A DNA stretch of 64,000 bases. Source: Anaerolineaceae bacterium (lineage in GTDB: Bacteria; Chloroflexota; Anaerolineae; Aggregatilineales; Phototrophicaceae). Position numbers and translations under genes: made by a program. Within the stretch, counting starts at the first letter, position 1, and each line of letters starts with the position of its first letter. The stretch is from NCBI GenBank assembly GCA_002699585.1, contig PABP01000014.1:1-64000 (forward strand). The letters run 5' to 3'. The notes under the pieces were generated by a model. That model searched no databases. It was not told the origin of the DNA and was given only the letters and a program-made list of their open reading frames with translations. Of the stretch, positions 32,064 to 41,588 are shown one piece after another.

Positions 32064-33694
32064 CGGCTATCGGTGGGTTGGGAGGGTATCCAGAAGCCGA
32101 AGGTACTGCCTTCGTCGGGTACGCTCTCGACCCAGACATCACCACCATGCCGCTGGATCACGGTCTTGACGAAGCTCAGTCCCAGGCCGCTGCCCTGGAT
32201 GCTGGTGTCTTTGATGTTGCCGACACGGTAAAACGACTCGAACAAATACGGTAGATGCTCTTCAGTGATACCGAGGCCATTATCTGTCACGGAAAAATAG
32301 AAACGGTCGGCGGCATACCAGCTATGGATATGGATGGTCCCGCCTGTTGGTGTGTATTTGATGGCGTTGCTAATTAGATTTTCCATCGATTGGCGTACCA
32401 GTACCGCATCGACCGTAATGCGTGGCGCGCCTTCTAACTCCAGATCACGCGTGAGGTCTTGCGCTTTGGCCTGGGCTGCCATACGCGTGTTGACGATCAC
32501 CAGCTTGGTCATCGCCCCCAGGTCAGTTTGTTCTTGCAGCTCCAAGGGTGATTTGCGAATGCGCTCGACGCGCAGCAGATCATCGACCAACCGTCCCATG
32601 CGGTCAACTGAACCTTTGATAATATCCAGGTGCTGCTCAATGGATGTGCTGGTGGGTGTTGGTTCCAGATCGCCGAGTTCTACGCCGATCATATCCGTGT
32701 AGCCAGAAATCAAAGCCAACGGACTGCGCAGATCGTGGGTGGCCACCCGCAGCATCTCGTCTTTAAAACGACCCAGGTCGCCCAGCGCAGTCACGTCATT
32801 TAAGACGATCACATGCCCCAACTGCTGCTGTTCGCCACTCGTCCAGCCCGTGATGCTTACCTGGAAATCGCGCTGCATACGTTCTGAACGCAGTTGCAGC
32901 GGCTCACACACTTCTTCTGGGCATATATGCGTGATGACAGCTTCCAGCATCGGTTCATAAGCCACAAAATCGATTAGAGGTTGGCCGCTAATAGTCTGGT
33001 CACGCTTAATGCCCAATAGCTGGCGTGCAGATCGGTTGACCAACACCAACTGATGAAGATGGTCAATGACGATAATTGCTTCGTTGAGCGCTTGCAGGGT
33101 CGCGCTCAGTTGCTCACGGCGAGCGTGCATTTCATAATAAAGCGACACGTTGCGCAGAGCGCTGACCACCTGATTGCTGATGATGGTCATGATGCGCAGA
33201 TGAAAGGCCGTAAACTGGTTGGGTTGGGCATGGTACAGCGAGAACAACGCCACGACTTTGGCCCCCACACGGACGGGAATACACAACACCGAACGTATCG
33301 GCGCGCGCTCATCGGTGAACTGGTTCCAATGGCTATCGTGCAGGGTATCATCGATGATGTACCCACATTGATGATCGTAGACGCTTTGATAGATGCTGCC
33401 ATCTTCTGGAACGGGGATGACATCATAAGGCTGTTGGTCAATGAGCCGTCGTAAAATTTGCCAGTATTGGACATCTTCCATCTGATGCTTGACCACATAC
33501 AGGCGAGTAGACTGTGCCCCGGTGATCTTGATAATAATTTGGACGACACGCTCAATAACCCCCTCAAAGTTGGTGGTTTGCAAAAGCTGGGAAATATCCG
33601 CCAACAACTGCAAATCATCAAACGAGGGTTGATGGGAAGTCGTATTTGCTTCGGGGGGAATAGGGACTAGATTTGTATTCACGTTGCCAGTCAT
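32045..33694 (-). CDS. cytoplasmic sensor histidine kinase (GAF-PAS-HisKA)
   Basis: The 549-residue kinase has a GAF-type domain (about 25-185, with RSVLCIPVRVGAKVVALFSLYH) and a PAS domain (about 195-305). The dimerisation helix carries phospho-acceptor His320 in ATHDLRSPLALISG. The ATPase domain has the N box NLISNAIKYTP, G1 DNGLGI and G2 GSGLGLS. There are no membrane segments, so the signal is intracellular. No response regulator is adjacent, making it an orphan. It has a 142-base upstream region with an AT-rich promoter area. Confidence 0.92.
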   Translation of the reverse strand: MTGNVNTNLVPIPPEANTTSHQPSFDDLQLLADISQLLQTTNFEGVIERVVQIIIKITGAQSTRLYVVKHQMEDVQYWQILRRLIDQQPYDVIPVPEDGSIYQSVYDHQCGYIIDDTLHDSHWNQFTDERAPIRSVLCIPVRVGAKVVALFSLYHAQPNQFTAFHLRIMTIISNQVVSALRNVSLYYEMHARREQLSATLQALNEAIIVIDHLHQLVLVNRSARQLLGIKRDQTISGQPLIDFVAYEPMLEAVITHICPEEVCEPLQLRSERMQRDFQVSITGWTSGEQQQLGHVIVLNDVTALGDLGRFKDEMLRVATHDLRSPLALISGYTDMIGVELGDLEPTPTSTSIEQHLDIIKGSVDRMGRLVDDLLRVERIRKSPLELQEQTDLGAMTKLVIVNTRMAAQAKAQDLTRDLELEGAPRITVDAVLVRQSMENLISNAIKYTPTGGTIHIHSWYAADRFYFSVTDNGLGITEEHLPYLFESFYRVGNIKDTSIQGSGLGLSFVKTVIQRHGGDVWVESVPDEGSTFGFWIPSQPTDSRYPNTR

Positions 33695-33836
33695 CCCGTA
33701 ATAAAGCGTTGTTCACCATTAAGTGAAGCATAGCGCCTAAATATGCACAACTAACACAAGCTACATTTTATGTTACATTACGTTAAGTTGCGGCTTTATT
33801 ACGTAGTAATACGGGCATTATTACAAATTTGTGTGA

Positions 33837-34361
33837 TTATTCCCCTAGAAAAGTACGTTCATAAGCGATGAGCTGGCGTTCGTCGTCAATCGGGATATAG
33901 GCGCGGCGTTGGTAACCCAGGCGGTCGTAAAAGGCCAACAAGCGCGAATGATTGGCCACTGCATCGAAGCGCAGTGACTCGATTCCCAACTCCTGGCAGA
34001 TGCGCTCGACTTCTTCCATCATCCACTTGCCAATGCCCATACCCTGGTGCGAGGGTAGCACCCCGACGCCGCCCAGGTATAGCGCCCGATGGTCGGCATC
34101 AGCCCACATATCCAGACGATAATAACTGCGGGGTGTTCTGGCGAGGTTGAAGGTCGCGACCAGCAGCTCATCGGCGAAGATGGCATAGATATGCTCGCGG
34201 TCACTGATTGCCAGAAAGCGCTCAAAGGTACGGAAGGGATACCAGTGGCCCAGTCCCAGGGTCCGGTGCATGTGTTCCCCGGCCAGCGCTAGAATGCCAT
34301 ACAGCGCTTGCAGATCGGCCTCTTCAGCCTGCTTGAGCGTGAGTTGTGGTTTTTTCGCCAT
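33837..34361 (-). CDS. GNAT family N-acetyltransferase
   Basis: The 174-residue protein has the acetyl-CoA motif VGVLPSHQGMGIGKWMM and the ending NHSRLLAFYDRLGYQRRAY, both typical of GNAT enzymes. The N-terminal part (AGEHMHRTLGLGHWYPF) resembles a subgroup of unknown acceptor. It is monocistronic, downstream of a 206-base non-coding gap shared with a divergent gene. Confidence 0.87.
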   Translation of the reverse strand: MAKKPQLTLKQAEEADLQALYGILALAGEHMHRTLGLGHWYPFRTFERFLAISDREHIYAIFADELLVATFNLARTPRSYYRLDMWADADHRALYLGGVGVLPSHQGMGIGKWMMEEVERICQELGIESLRFDAVANHSRLLAFYDRLGYQRRAYIPIDDERQLIAYERTFLGE

Positions 34362-34567
34362 CGAGAGTCCTGATAGTACACGTCGATTAATGCCCGTATT
34401 ATACCTGTCATCGCTGTTTGTTGGATGCCTACTTGGCCTTTTTTGATGCCTTTCATCTGTGCTTTGTGGCGCAATTGCAAGTAGGCGGTTAGCTGGCTTT
34501 CCTGTACACTAGGCGCGTTACCCAAACAACCCGATGACTCGACCATTTCCTCTTTGGAGTGTCCCTC

Positions 34568-35173
34568 TTGAGGCGCAGCACGCTCCGCACTCTGCTTGCT
34601 ATCTTTCTGATTGTTTTTACGGCTGGCGTCGCCTGGTTGATGATCGCACCGCCGACAACTGACATCACCGTGCGTGAGTGCGTTACCGGCGCGGACGATG
34701 CCTGTTTGACCCTTCCGCGCGTGATGGGTGACAATCTCAATGGCGAAACCATCACCCTGCCTGATGACATCAGCAGCGAGTATGCCTTGCTGGTTGTTCC
34801 CTTTGACCGTGAGCAGCAAACTCAGGCGGCCAATTGGCTGCCCGTGTACCAGGACATTGTTGCCGAGCACGACAACCTGTCCTATTACAGCGTGGCGATC
34901 CTGGTGGTAGAGGCGCCTTTCCGGCCTCTGGTCGTGGGCGGCCTGAACGTTGCTATTGTCGACCCGGAGGTGCGTCAGGCAGTCATGATTGCCTTTGTCG
35001 AAGAAAGCGACCAACAAGATGCACTGACTGCCCTCAATCATGCCGACGAACCGTCCTTGTTGGCGTTGCTGGTCAATCAGCAGGGGGAAGTGCTATGGCA
35101 GCATGCAGGCGTCTACGAACCCAGCGCCGCAGATGAACTGCGTACAGTCATCACAAACATGGATGGTAACTGA
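34568..35173 (+). CDS. exported protein with thioredoxin-like fold, unknown
   Basis: The product of about 201 residues starts at TTG 34568 (GGAG 8 bases upstream) or at GTG 34559. It has an N-terminal signal or anchor helix (TLLAIFLIVFTAGVAWLMIA). The rest has ETITLPDDISSEYALLVVPFD and LLVNQQGEVLWQHAG, which look like the core strands of redoxin-type proteins. A CxxC motif is absent, so redox chemistry is doubtful. There is one Cys pair in VRECVTGADDACLTL. The fold is an inference. Confidence 0.6.
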   Translation: MRRSTLRTLLAIFLIVFTAGVAWLMIAPPTTDITVRECVTGADDACLTLPRVMGDNLNGETITLPDDISSEYALLVVPFDREQQTQAANWLPVYQDIVAEHDNLSYYSVAILVVEAPFRPLVVGGLNVAIVDPEVRQAVMIAFVEESDQQDALTALNHADEPSLLALLVNQQGEVLWQHAGVYEPSAADELRTVITNMDGN

Positions 35174-35308
35174 GAAATTTAGAAGTGCATCCTGCATTTT
35201 ACGGCGCATATTGACGAGGCATCTGGTATACTGTGGCGTAGATTTGAGCCGATTGAATGAACATGCCGGGCAGATTAGTGTCCGGCGGGTAACGAGGAGT
35301 AGGCCAGG

Positions 35309-35539
35309 ATGGCATTAGAAACCGCCCTGAAATTTTTGGAACGGCTGGAAAAAGAAGATACGCTGCGCACGCAGTTGTACATCAGCAAAGCCGATTCCTT
35401 AGACAAGTTGATCCAGTTCGCCCACGGTAAAGGCTTCGTCGTCACCGAGGACGATATGACCACCGCCCTGGACGAATACCAGGAGCAGTTCCCCAAAGGT
35501 ACGATTGAACCTCTGCGTCAGTTGCCTGCTGGTCGCTAA
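35309..35539 (+). CDS. Nif11 domain protein
   Basis: The 76-residue protein matches the Nif11 family: ETALKFLERLEKEDTLRTQLY, then SLDKLIQFAHGKGFVVTEDDM and TALDEYQ. Related domains serve as leader peptides of ribosomal peptide natural products. Here the chain ends about 20 residues after the domain, has no Gly-Gly cleavage motif, no Cys and no core-like end. No modifying enzyme or peptidase-transporter is near, so a non-leader role is more likely. The ATG follows a GAGG region; a terminator follows the stop. Confidence 0.8.
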   Translation: MALETALKFLERLEKEDTLRTQLYISKADSLDKLIQFAHGKGFVVTEDDMTTALDEYQEQFPKGTIEPLRQLPAGR

Positions 35540-35560
35540 CCCTTTTTTTGACGAATGCCA

Positions 35561-35592
35561 TCAGGACACCCGCCTGTCGGTGTGTCCTTTTA
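35561..35592 (+). terminator. terminator of the Nif11 gene
   Basis: AGGACAC (35563-35569) pairs with GTGTCCT (35582-35588), followed by a short T run. A run of seven T at 35543-35549 precedes it. Confidence 0.65.
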
Positions 35593-35906
35593 CATTCCCT
35601 ATAAGGGGACATGCCTTGCTGCATCGCCGTACGTTATCGCCATTGTTATGAGATAGTTTCCACCTGAGCAAGGCTGATGTTAGGACGTTATTTTATTGTA
35701 ATGGCGAATATCGTCAGGAATAGTTATAAGCAACGTCAAACGACCACATCACCCCATGACGCCCTGCAACAAACCAACATTAATCTGTTTGCGACAGGGC
35801 CTTAATGCTGGGAGAAGGCAAAATATCCCTATAGTGATGGTAGGCGTTTGTGACAGGGGGCAGCGTGTGCCCGGCAAAACGACCCAGATAAGGTAAACGC
35901 AACGGG
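35593..35906. other. non-coding leader region of the Ser/Thr kinase
   Basis: About 310 bases without a coding frame. GCCCTG (35761-35766) pairs with CAGGGC (35795-35800), with additional CAAA/TTTG pairing inside, giving one imperfect hairpin. I recognise no known riboswitch or promoter with confidence. Confidence 0.35.
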
Positions 35907-38138
35907 ATGAATAACAAGGCCTTGGCCTGCCAAACCGAATATTATTACGTAGGTGCCGTCATTGACGACCTCTATGAACTGACCGATTTTGTCGGCTCAG
36001 GCGGTATGGCCTGCGTCTATCGCGCTGTAGAAATTGGCGCGCCCCATCCCTATGCGATCAAGTTCCTCAAAGCCGAGTATCACAACCAGGCCTACCTGAT
36101 TAAGTTCTTCGAGAACGAAGCCAGCAACATGCGTGATCTGGCGCATCCCAACATCGTGCGCTTTTATCGCTTCGTCAATCGCGATAACTACAGCTATATC
36201 ATCATGGACTACGTGGATGGATATGCGCTGTCGGAAATTATCAAGCGCATGTACGAGCAACAGCGCCACATTCCGCTGAATGAAGTAGTGCGCATCATGA
36301 CGCAGGTCGCCCGCGCACTCGATACGATCCACCGCGAAGGCTTTGTGCATCGTGATATTAAACCGGGCAATGTCCTCATCCAGAAGGATGATGGCAAAGC
36401 GTACCTGACGGATCTGGGCATCACCACCGACGCCCAGACGATGGTCAGCGGGGCCGGCACAATTGCGTATATGGCCCCGGAACAGGCCGAAGATGGCATG
36501 AGCGACCATCGCGGCGATATTTATTCCTATGGCATCATGCTCTTTGAGATGCTGGCTCGTCAGCGGCCTTATAGCGCAGCCCCAGGCGCCAGCGGACGCA
36601 TGGCGGAGCAATCGCTCATTCGGCAACATAAAGACGCGCCGATTCCCGATATTACGAGTTTCCGAGATGACCTGCCGGACGAACTCAACGTCATTATGCG
36701 TAAAGCGCTGGCCAAGCGCGCCGATGACCGCTATGATAGCATCCTGGAATTGGCATTTGATGTCCATAATGTGCTCAAGCCAATGCTCAATCGGGATATG
36801 CAGGACTTCACCCAGATTTCCCATCTGACGCAGCGGCAAACCCTGACAACTCCCGCTATCGATATGAGCCAACCGGACCGCAGCGGATCAGTTTGGCGGA
36901 TGATTGCCACGCTGGCGATCATCGCGCTAGGGTTGCTTCTAGGCGGCGTTGCCCTTTTTAACAGCAGCACACAGCCGGTAGCGTCATTGACGAATGTGGC
37001 GCTTATGGGCGCAGATGCGACTGAAACGCCCACGCCGACATCGACACTCACCCATACGCCGACCGCGACCAACACGCCGACCGCGACGCCAACGCTCACC
37101 TATACGCCGTCGTTCACGCCGACTGCGACCCATACGCCCACTGTCACGCCGACCGTAACATCAACCCAGACACTTACGCCGACGGATACGCCACAAGCAA
37201 CCCATACCCCGTCAGTGACGCCATTGCCGACCGACACGCCGACCCTGACGCCTACGCCTGTGCCTTTCATCGATCCCAATGCGCCAATCTATGCGCTGAT
37301 CGGTGGTCTGGATGCCTTGGCCGAGCCGGATAACGTCGAGCAGCTCCTTCTGGATACCTCACGCGGTGATGAACTGCGTTACCTGCGCATGGGCCAGGTC
37401 AATGGTTTTAGCATCGAAGTCGATGTGGATGACGATAGTATCGACCTGATCGAAGGCTATGGTATCGCTTTCCGTATGCAGGACCCGCTCAATTACTATT
37501 TGCTGCGCATAGACCCGGTGCTGCAAAGCTGGAGCGTCGACAAGATCATTGCAGGTGATCAACGGCCAGAAGTGCGAGAAGATGGCACGTTTGTCGCAAG
37601 CGACCCAACCCAGTTACGCTTGACCGGACTGGATAACCTGTTCGTCATTGAAATTGGCGACAGCGAGCCGATCATCTACCAGGATAGTGCCTTTGCGACA
37701 GGTAGCGCCGCGTTGTGGTTGTCTGCGGCTGGCCCGGTTGCACTGGATAATCTGAGTGTGTCGATCATTGGCCAGGAAGCTGTCGTCGCGCAGGCGGTCG
37801 GGCCGACCCCGGCACCTGGCATCGGTGATCCTTATCGCTTCTTGCGCGAGGACGTCAACAACCTGTTGGCGACCAACGAAGTTGCTACCAGTTCGATCAA
37901 CTGCCCGGCCTATATTGACGTGTATGAGCAACTATCGCGGCATCAACAGAACCGCAGCGAACAGGTGCAAACCCTGGCGCAGCAGGTGCAGGATGTTGGA
38001 CAGTTCATCTATACGCGCTGTCAGGCGGAAAGCCCTAACGGTCCATTGGCTTTCATCAATGAGGGCCAGGGCTATATTGACTGGGAAGCCACGCTGAGGT
38101 CAGTTTTGACACAAATCAGCCAGGATGAAACTTCTTGA
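35907..38138 (+). CDS. membrane Ser/Thr protein kinase (PASTA-less)
   Basis: The 743-residue kinase has an N-terminal Hanks-type domain. It shows the Gly loop [12 protein letters not shown], Lys52 in AIKFLK, the catalytic HRDIKPGN (148-155), and a metal motif DLG (Asp169) in place of [14 protein letters not shown] ends the activation loop. One membrane helix follows (about 331-352). An extracellular Thr-Pro-rich linker of about 80 residues (375-455) leads to a beta-rich domain with [17 protein letters not shown] (LamG/DUF1080-like at best), ending in a helical region. It is probably an environmental sensor. HRD and DLG look active. Confidence 0.9.
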   Translation: MNNKALACQTEYYYVGAVIDDLYELTDFVGSGGMACVYRAVEIGAPHPYAIKFLKAEYHNQAYLIKFFENEASNMRDLAHPNIVRFYRFVNRDNYSYIIMDYVDGYALSEIIKRMYEQQRHIPLNEVVRIMTQVARALDTIHREGFVHRDIKPGNVLIQKDDGKAYLTDLGITTDAQTMVSGAGTIAYMAPEQAEDGMSDHRGDIYSYGIMLFEMLARQRPYSAAPGASGRMAEQSLIRQHKDAPIPDITSFRDDLPDELNVIMRKALAKRADDRYDSILELAFDVHNVLKPMLNRDMQDFTQISHLTQRQTLTTPAIDMSQPDRSGSVWRMIATLAIIALGLLLGGVALFNSSTQPVASLTNVALMGADATETPTPTSTLTHTPTATNTPTATPTLTYTPSFTPTATHTPTVTPTVTSTQTLTPTDTPQATHTPSVTPLPTDTPTLTPTPVPFIDPNAPIYALIGGLDALAEPDNVEQLLLDTSRGDELRYLRMGQVNGFSIEVDVDDDSIDLIEGYGIAFRMQDPLNYYLLRIDPVLQSWSVDKIIAGDQRPEVREDGTFVASDPTQLRLTGLDNLFVIEIGDSEPIIYQDSAFATGSAALWLSAAGPVALDNLSVSIIGQEAVVAQAVGPTPAPGIGDPYRFLREDVNNLLATNEVATSSINCPAYIDVYEQLSRHQQNRSEQVQTLAQQVQDVGQFIYTRCQAESPNGPLAFINEGQGYIDWEATLRSVLTQISQDETS

Positions 38139-38356
38139 AACGGGGTCAAAAGGGGTATTTCCTGACGTAAGACTCACCCCGGTACGCCACGTCATAAGGG
38201 GGCAAGCCACGGCCCCTAACACGGGTTTTATGACACCCATTGCATAAAATCTCCGTCAGAATTAAATTTGTGGCCTGTTCCATACACCTAGTTTTGCGTT
38301 AGACTAGTAGAGTAACTTCCGTATATAGACAAGAAAGTCCTACGAGGGTGTGATCT

Positions 38357-38716
38357 ATGCCGATCTACACATATCGCCGCGAGGATGGCAGCACATTTGA
38401 CATCCGTCAGAAATTCACCGATGACGCCCTGACTGTTGACCCGGAGACAGGCCAGAGCGTGGTTCGTGTCGTCCAACCGGCCAACATCGTTTTCAAGGGC
38501 AGTGGATTTTACGTCACTGACAACAAGTCTGCTCGCAGCAGCACCGCCACCGGCAGCGACGCCGCTAACGGTAACGGCAGCAGCAATGGCAACGGTAGCA
38601 GTAACGGCAGCAATAATGGCAAAGCCAATGGTACCGCTGACAGTGCCAGCCCGCGTGCTGAAGCCTCGACAGCATCCAGTAGCAGCGCTTCTTCGGCCTC
38701 TGCCGGAGAGAGTTAA
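38357..38716 (+). CDS. FmdB-like protein without zinc ligands
   Basis: The 119-residue protein starts MPIYTYRREDGSTFDIRQ and has VVQPANIVFKGSGFYVTDN, which matches FmdB-family zinc ribbon proteins almost to the letter. The four Cys of the normal YRCxxC...CPxC ribbon are all replaced (REDG and DPETG). A long low-complexity Ser/Asn/Gly/Ala tail (about 57-119) follows, as in some FmdB proteins. It should not bind zinc. The function of the family is unknown. A terminator follows. Confidence 0.75.
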   Translation: MPIYTYRREDGSTFDIRQKFTDDALTVDPETGQSVVRVVQPANIVFKGSGFYVTDNKSARSSTATGSDAANGNGSSNGNGSSNGSNNGKANGTADSASPRAEASTASSSSASSASAGES

Positions 38717-38752
38717 TCCCTGGCTGCATAATCCGCTATATTGCGATTCATC

Positions 38753-38783
38753 ATACCCTGGTAGCTAGATCAGGGTATTTTTG
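38753..38783 (+). terminator. terminator after the FmdB-like gene
   Basis: ATACCCTG (38753-38760) pairs with CAGGGTAT (38771-38778), followed by TTTTTGCG. Confidence 0.8.
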
Positions 38784-38931
38784 CGTTCCAATTAGTTGTC
38801 TTAGCCGCTCGATGTGACGAAGCCGAGTGCCCTAAACGAGAAGAGCAGCACATCCTGTACGAACTTATATCTATGGATGGGCTATGCTGTCATGGTGGCT
38901 GTCACAAGACTTGCTACAGAATCAAAAATAC

Positions 38932-38967
38932 AGAATCAAAAAGGCCGACTCGCATAAGTCGGCCCTT
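38932..38967 (-). terminator. terminator of rplA
   Basis: AAGGCCGACT (38941-38950) pairs with AGTCGGCCCTT (38957-38967). On the minus strand the stem ends in TTTTTGATT. It shows that the rplK-rplA transcript stops before any rplJ/rplL. Confidence 0.8.
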
Positions 38968-38989
38968 GGTTGTTCCCACATGGTGCAGT

Positions 38990-39679
38990 CTAAGCAGAGA
39001 CGCGCACGCCTGGGCCCATGGTCGAGGTGACGACCATCTTGCGGATGTAGACGCCCTTCAAGCTTGAAGGTTCCTGGGCTTTGACGGCGTCAAAGGCAGT
39101 TTGCGCGTTTTCCTGCAACTTCTCCAGATCAAAGCTGGCTTTGCCGACAGGAAAGTGCAGGTTAGCTGTCTTGTCATTACGGAACTCGACACGCCCCGCT
39201 TTTAGTTCTTCGATAACACGGCCTATGTCATCCGGCTGGACGACGGTACCGGCCTTGGGGTTTGGCATCAACCCACGTGGGCCCAGAATACGCGCGATAC
39301 GACCGACCTTACCCATCATCTGGGGGACGGCGACAGCGGCATCAAAATCCAACCAGCCTTCGTTCTGGATGCGAGCGATAATCTCGTCATCTGCAATGAT
39401 GTCCGCGCCAGCATCTTCAGCCGCTTTGGCGGCGTCGCCTTCTGCGAAGACCAGGATGGTCACCTTCTTGCCGAGGCCGTGCGGTAGCATCACTGTGCTA
39501 CGCACTTGCTGGTCGGCATGGCGAGGATCAATGCCCAGTCGGAAATGCATTTCGACCGTCTCGTCGAATTTGGCGGTCGCCATTTCCTTCACCAGCGCGA
39601 TGGCTTCATCAAGCGGGTATTCTTGTGTTTTGTCGAACTTCTTAGCGGCTTCTATGTAACGTTTGCCACGAGCTGCCAT
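38990..39679 (-). CDS. rplA: 50S ribosomal protein L1
   Basis: L1 binds 23S rRNA at the L1 stalk and helps release of the deacylated tRNA; in many bacteria it also represses its own operon at the mRNA leader. The 229-residue product begins MAARGKRYIEAAKKFD and has EMHFRLGIDPRHADQQVRSTV and ARILGPRGLMPNPKAGTV, both hallmark segments. AGGAGG stands just before the ATG. It follows rplK by 112 bases; rplJ and rplL do not follow. Confidence 0.97.
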   Translation of the reverse strand: MAARGKRYIEAAKKFDKTQEYPLDEAIALVKEMATAKFDETVEMHFRLGIDPRHADQQVRSTVMLPHGLGKKVTILVFAEGDAAKAAEDAGADIIADDEIIARIQNEGWLDFDAAVAVPQMMGKVGRIARILGPRGLMPNPKAGTVVQPDDIGRVIEELKAGRVEFRNDKTANLHFPVGKASFDLEKLQENAQTAFDAVKAQEPSSLKGVYIRKMVVTSTMGPGVRVSA

Positions 39680-39791
39680 AATTGTTTCCTCCTGTGGTCT
39701 TGATGGGCGTAGGCCCTGCCACTCGTCGTTTGCTTATATTGTGTATGTTGGTTTTTGCTGATACAGATTGTGACTTTAGCCGATAGGGGCT

Positions 39792-40217
39792 TTAGTCAAC
39801 AACTGTGATGCCCATGTTGCGGCATGTGCCTTCGACCTGCTTCATCGCGGCTTCGATGTCGAGGGCGTTCATGTCGTTGAACTTGACTTCGGCAATTTCC
39901 CGCACCTGTTGACGGGTCAACTGGCCGACGGTTTCCTCAATCGAGTTCCCGGCACCTTTGGGCACGCCTGCGGCCTTCTTAATCAAGAACGCGGTCGGCG
40001 GGCTTTTCAGGATGAAGCGGAAGGAACCGTCCTGGAAAATGGTGATTTCCGCGGGGACAATTTCCCCAATGCGGTTGGCGGTACGGGCGTTGTAATCCTT
40101 GACGAAGCCCATCAGGTTGACGCCATGTTGGGCCAGCGCTGGACCAATCGGCGGGGCCGGGTTGGCTTTGCCCGCTTGGATCTGTAGCGTGACGATTGCT
40201 TTGACTTTCTTTGCCAT
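39792..40217 (-). CDS. rplK: 50S ribosomal protein L11
   Basis: The 141-residue product matches L11 in full: [39 protein letters not shown], then [21 protein letters not shown]11 sits at the GTPase-associated centre of the large subunit, where it binds 23S rRNA. AAGGT lies before the ATG. It is in the usual order nusG-rplK-rplA, but here separated from nusG by two foreign plus-strand genes. Confidence 0.97.
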   Translation of the reverse strand: MAKKVKAIVTLQIQAGKANPAPPIGPALAQHGVNLMGFVKDYNARTANRIGEIVPAEITIFQDGSFRFILKSPPTAFLIKKAAGVPKGAGNSIEETVGQLTRQQVREIAEVKFNDMNALDIEAAMKQVEGTCRNMGITVVD

Positions 40218-40676
40218 GTGGTTTTACCTTCTTAACTCACTTGATTTTCAGCAGCATCGATGCCAGATGCTGCACACTCATTGATCGACTCGTTTGTCTG
40301 ATAGGGCACTTGTGGCCAGGTATGAGACGCACGAAGGGCGTAGGTATGCTACGCCCTGTCCAATTATATGGATGTTAGCCTGTTTATCCAGGGACATCTC
40401 GCCCAAGATTTTTAAATGAAATAACAACTCATGATGATGTGATGTTTGTTCTTAGATAACTTTGGTAACAAATTGCAGGTATCTTGTCTAATGACTAAAA
40501 CTATATTAGCTCAAATAGAATGTTTGGTAATGAATCATATGTTAATAAGATTTGTGTTATTTATAAATATTACTAAATCATTGACTAGCTTAATTATTTT
40601 TTATAGGATATAGGTGAAGTCGACTTCAGCTTGAAACTATCTCAATGTAGTAGTCAGATACTTCAGGAGAAATATA
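40218..40676. other. AT-rich intergenic region, rplK leader and beginning of inserted segment
   Basis: The first 150 bases hold the rplK promoter and leader. From about 40420 to 40676 the sequence is strongly AT-rich with no frame. It contains no tRNA, terminator or inverted repeat I could place. Confidence 0.5.
40335..40368 (-). promoter_or_regulatory. rplK promoter -10 and leader hairpin
   Basis: On the minus strand TATAAT lies at 40368-40363 (a weak TGGAT-like -35 is about 16-17 bases upstream). Just after it, AGGGCGTAG and CTACGCCCT form a perfect nine-base stem (plus coordinates 40335-40343 and 40349-40357). The hairpin may fall in the leader near the 5' end of the rplK mRNA. In E. coli the L1 protein represses rplK-rplA by binding the leader, so this is a candidate site. 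Confidence 0.4.
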
Positions 40677-41255
40677 ATGCTAAAATCAACGTACAAATTG
40701 GTTGCTCTATGTATCCTTCTTGCACTATCCGCTAGTACTATGATGGCTCAAACTGAAGATAACCACTGTGTCATATGGTCCGTGGAAGATGGTGGAGGAA
40801 CATTAGGATGCTATTCTACTTTAGCCGAAGCGATTCGCATTGCAACGGATGGTAAAGTAGATTTACCAAATAGTGCAGATATGAATACAGTAGATCAAGC
40901 CCTTAAGGAACATGCAATAGCTGAGCAAGTTGATAGGCAACCTAATTCCGAATTGAATATGCAACCAGCAAGTAGCACTGTCGTTGGAATTCTCTATGAT
41001 TGGACTAATTATCAGAGTTCGAACTTCATCCTAATTGTTTCCGACCCTACTGGCTGTGCTACATATGGTTGGGGATTTAATTTGCCTAGTACTTGGCAAA
41101 ATCGAGTTGAATCAGCAAGAGGCTATCAAGGATGTAACTACACACAAGTCTATGACCTTTTAGATTTCCAAGGTCCAACCTACAAATGCCCTAATGATTG
41201 TTCAACTTTCCTTGGATTAAATAATGATGCTGATTCTGTATATGTTTGGCCGTAG
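40677..41255 (+). CDS. secreted protein with beta/gamma-crystallin-like domain, inserted
   Basis: The 192-residue protein begins with a signal peptide (MLKSTYKLVALCILLALSAS) cleaved near MMAQTED. The last 90 residues have ILYDWTNYQSSNFILIV, GCATYGWGFNLPSTWQNRV, GCNYTQVYDLLDFQG and LGLNNDADSVYVWP. These look like paired crystallin or peptidase inhibitor (I36)-type motifs with several Cys. It is AT-rich and unlike its neighbours. It lies on the plus strand inside the secE-nusG-rplK-rplA block. CAGGAGAAAT precedes the ATG. Confidence 0.7.
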   Translation: MLKSTYKLVALCILLALSASTMMAQTEDNHCVIWSVEDGGGTLGCYSTLAEAIRIATDGKVDLPNSADMNTVDQALKEHAIAEQVDRQPNSELNMQPASSTVVGILYDWTNYQSSNFILIVSDPTGCATYGWGFNLPSTWQNRVESARGYQGCNYTQVYDLLDFQGPTYKCPNDCSTFLGLNNDADSVYVWP

Positions 41256-41275
41256 CAGCAAAAAGGAATAATGAT

Positions 41276-41563
41276 ATGTTAGTTGGCAACAGGAAGACAA
41301 AATCAACAAATCTAGTGGCCATTGTACCTAGAATGTGGAGAATAACAGCTATAATGATGATTATCATTATAACTATGCTACTCCTCGCATCTACAAAAAC
41401 AGTCGTTTATACGTGTCAACAGGGCGTTTTACTTTCTGAAACCTCTACCCTGGAAGGTGAAATTCCGCCTTCTCACACAGAAACGCAAGTAATCGCACAA
41501 GGCGGGTGTTTTTTCCAAGTTCGATGGTTTGACGGACAGTATATCTCGTTGTTGTCCAACTAA
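41276..41563 (+). CDS. small membrane-anchored protein, inserted
   Basis: The 95-residue protein has one membrane helix (ITAIMMIIIITMLLLAS) after a short basic N-terminus. An outer region of about 50 residues follows with two Cys (VYTCQQG and QGGCFFQV). I do not recognise it. AAAAGGA precedes ATG 41276. It is the second gene of the AT-rich inserted segment and is followed by a strong plus-strand terminator, so it probably shares a transcript with the gene before it. Confidence 0.6.
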   Translation: MLVGNRKTKSTNLVAIVPRMWRITAIMMIIIITMLLLASTKTVVYTCQQGVLLSETSTLEGEIPPSHTETQVIAQGGCFFQVRWFDGQYISLLSN

Positions 41564-41588
41564 TGAAATAATCTGTTGTAAATAGGCA

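Noticed and set aside
34289-35041. Minus-strand open frame of 250 codons
   Set aside because: It overlaps the plus-strand exported protein gene and the acetyltransferase start. The residues look like a mirror of coding DNA without any motif.
36997-37267. Repetitive ACGCC/CACGCCGAC pattern looking like a tandem repeat array or CRISPR
   Set aside because: It encodes the Thr-Pro linker in frame with the kinase. Units are irregular and there are no unique spacers. No CRISPR array was seen in the window.
38139-38356. Possible riboswitch before the FmdB-like gene
   Set aside because: I found only a weak inverted repeat and no recognisable pairing pattern, so it was left out.
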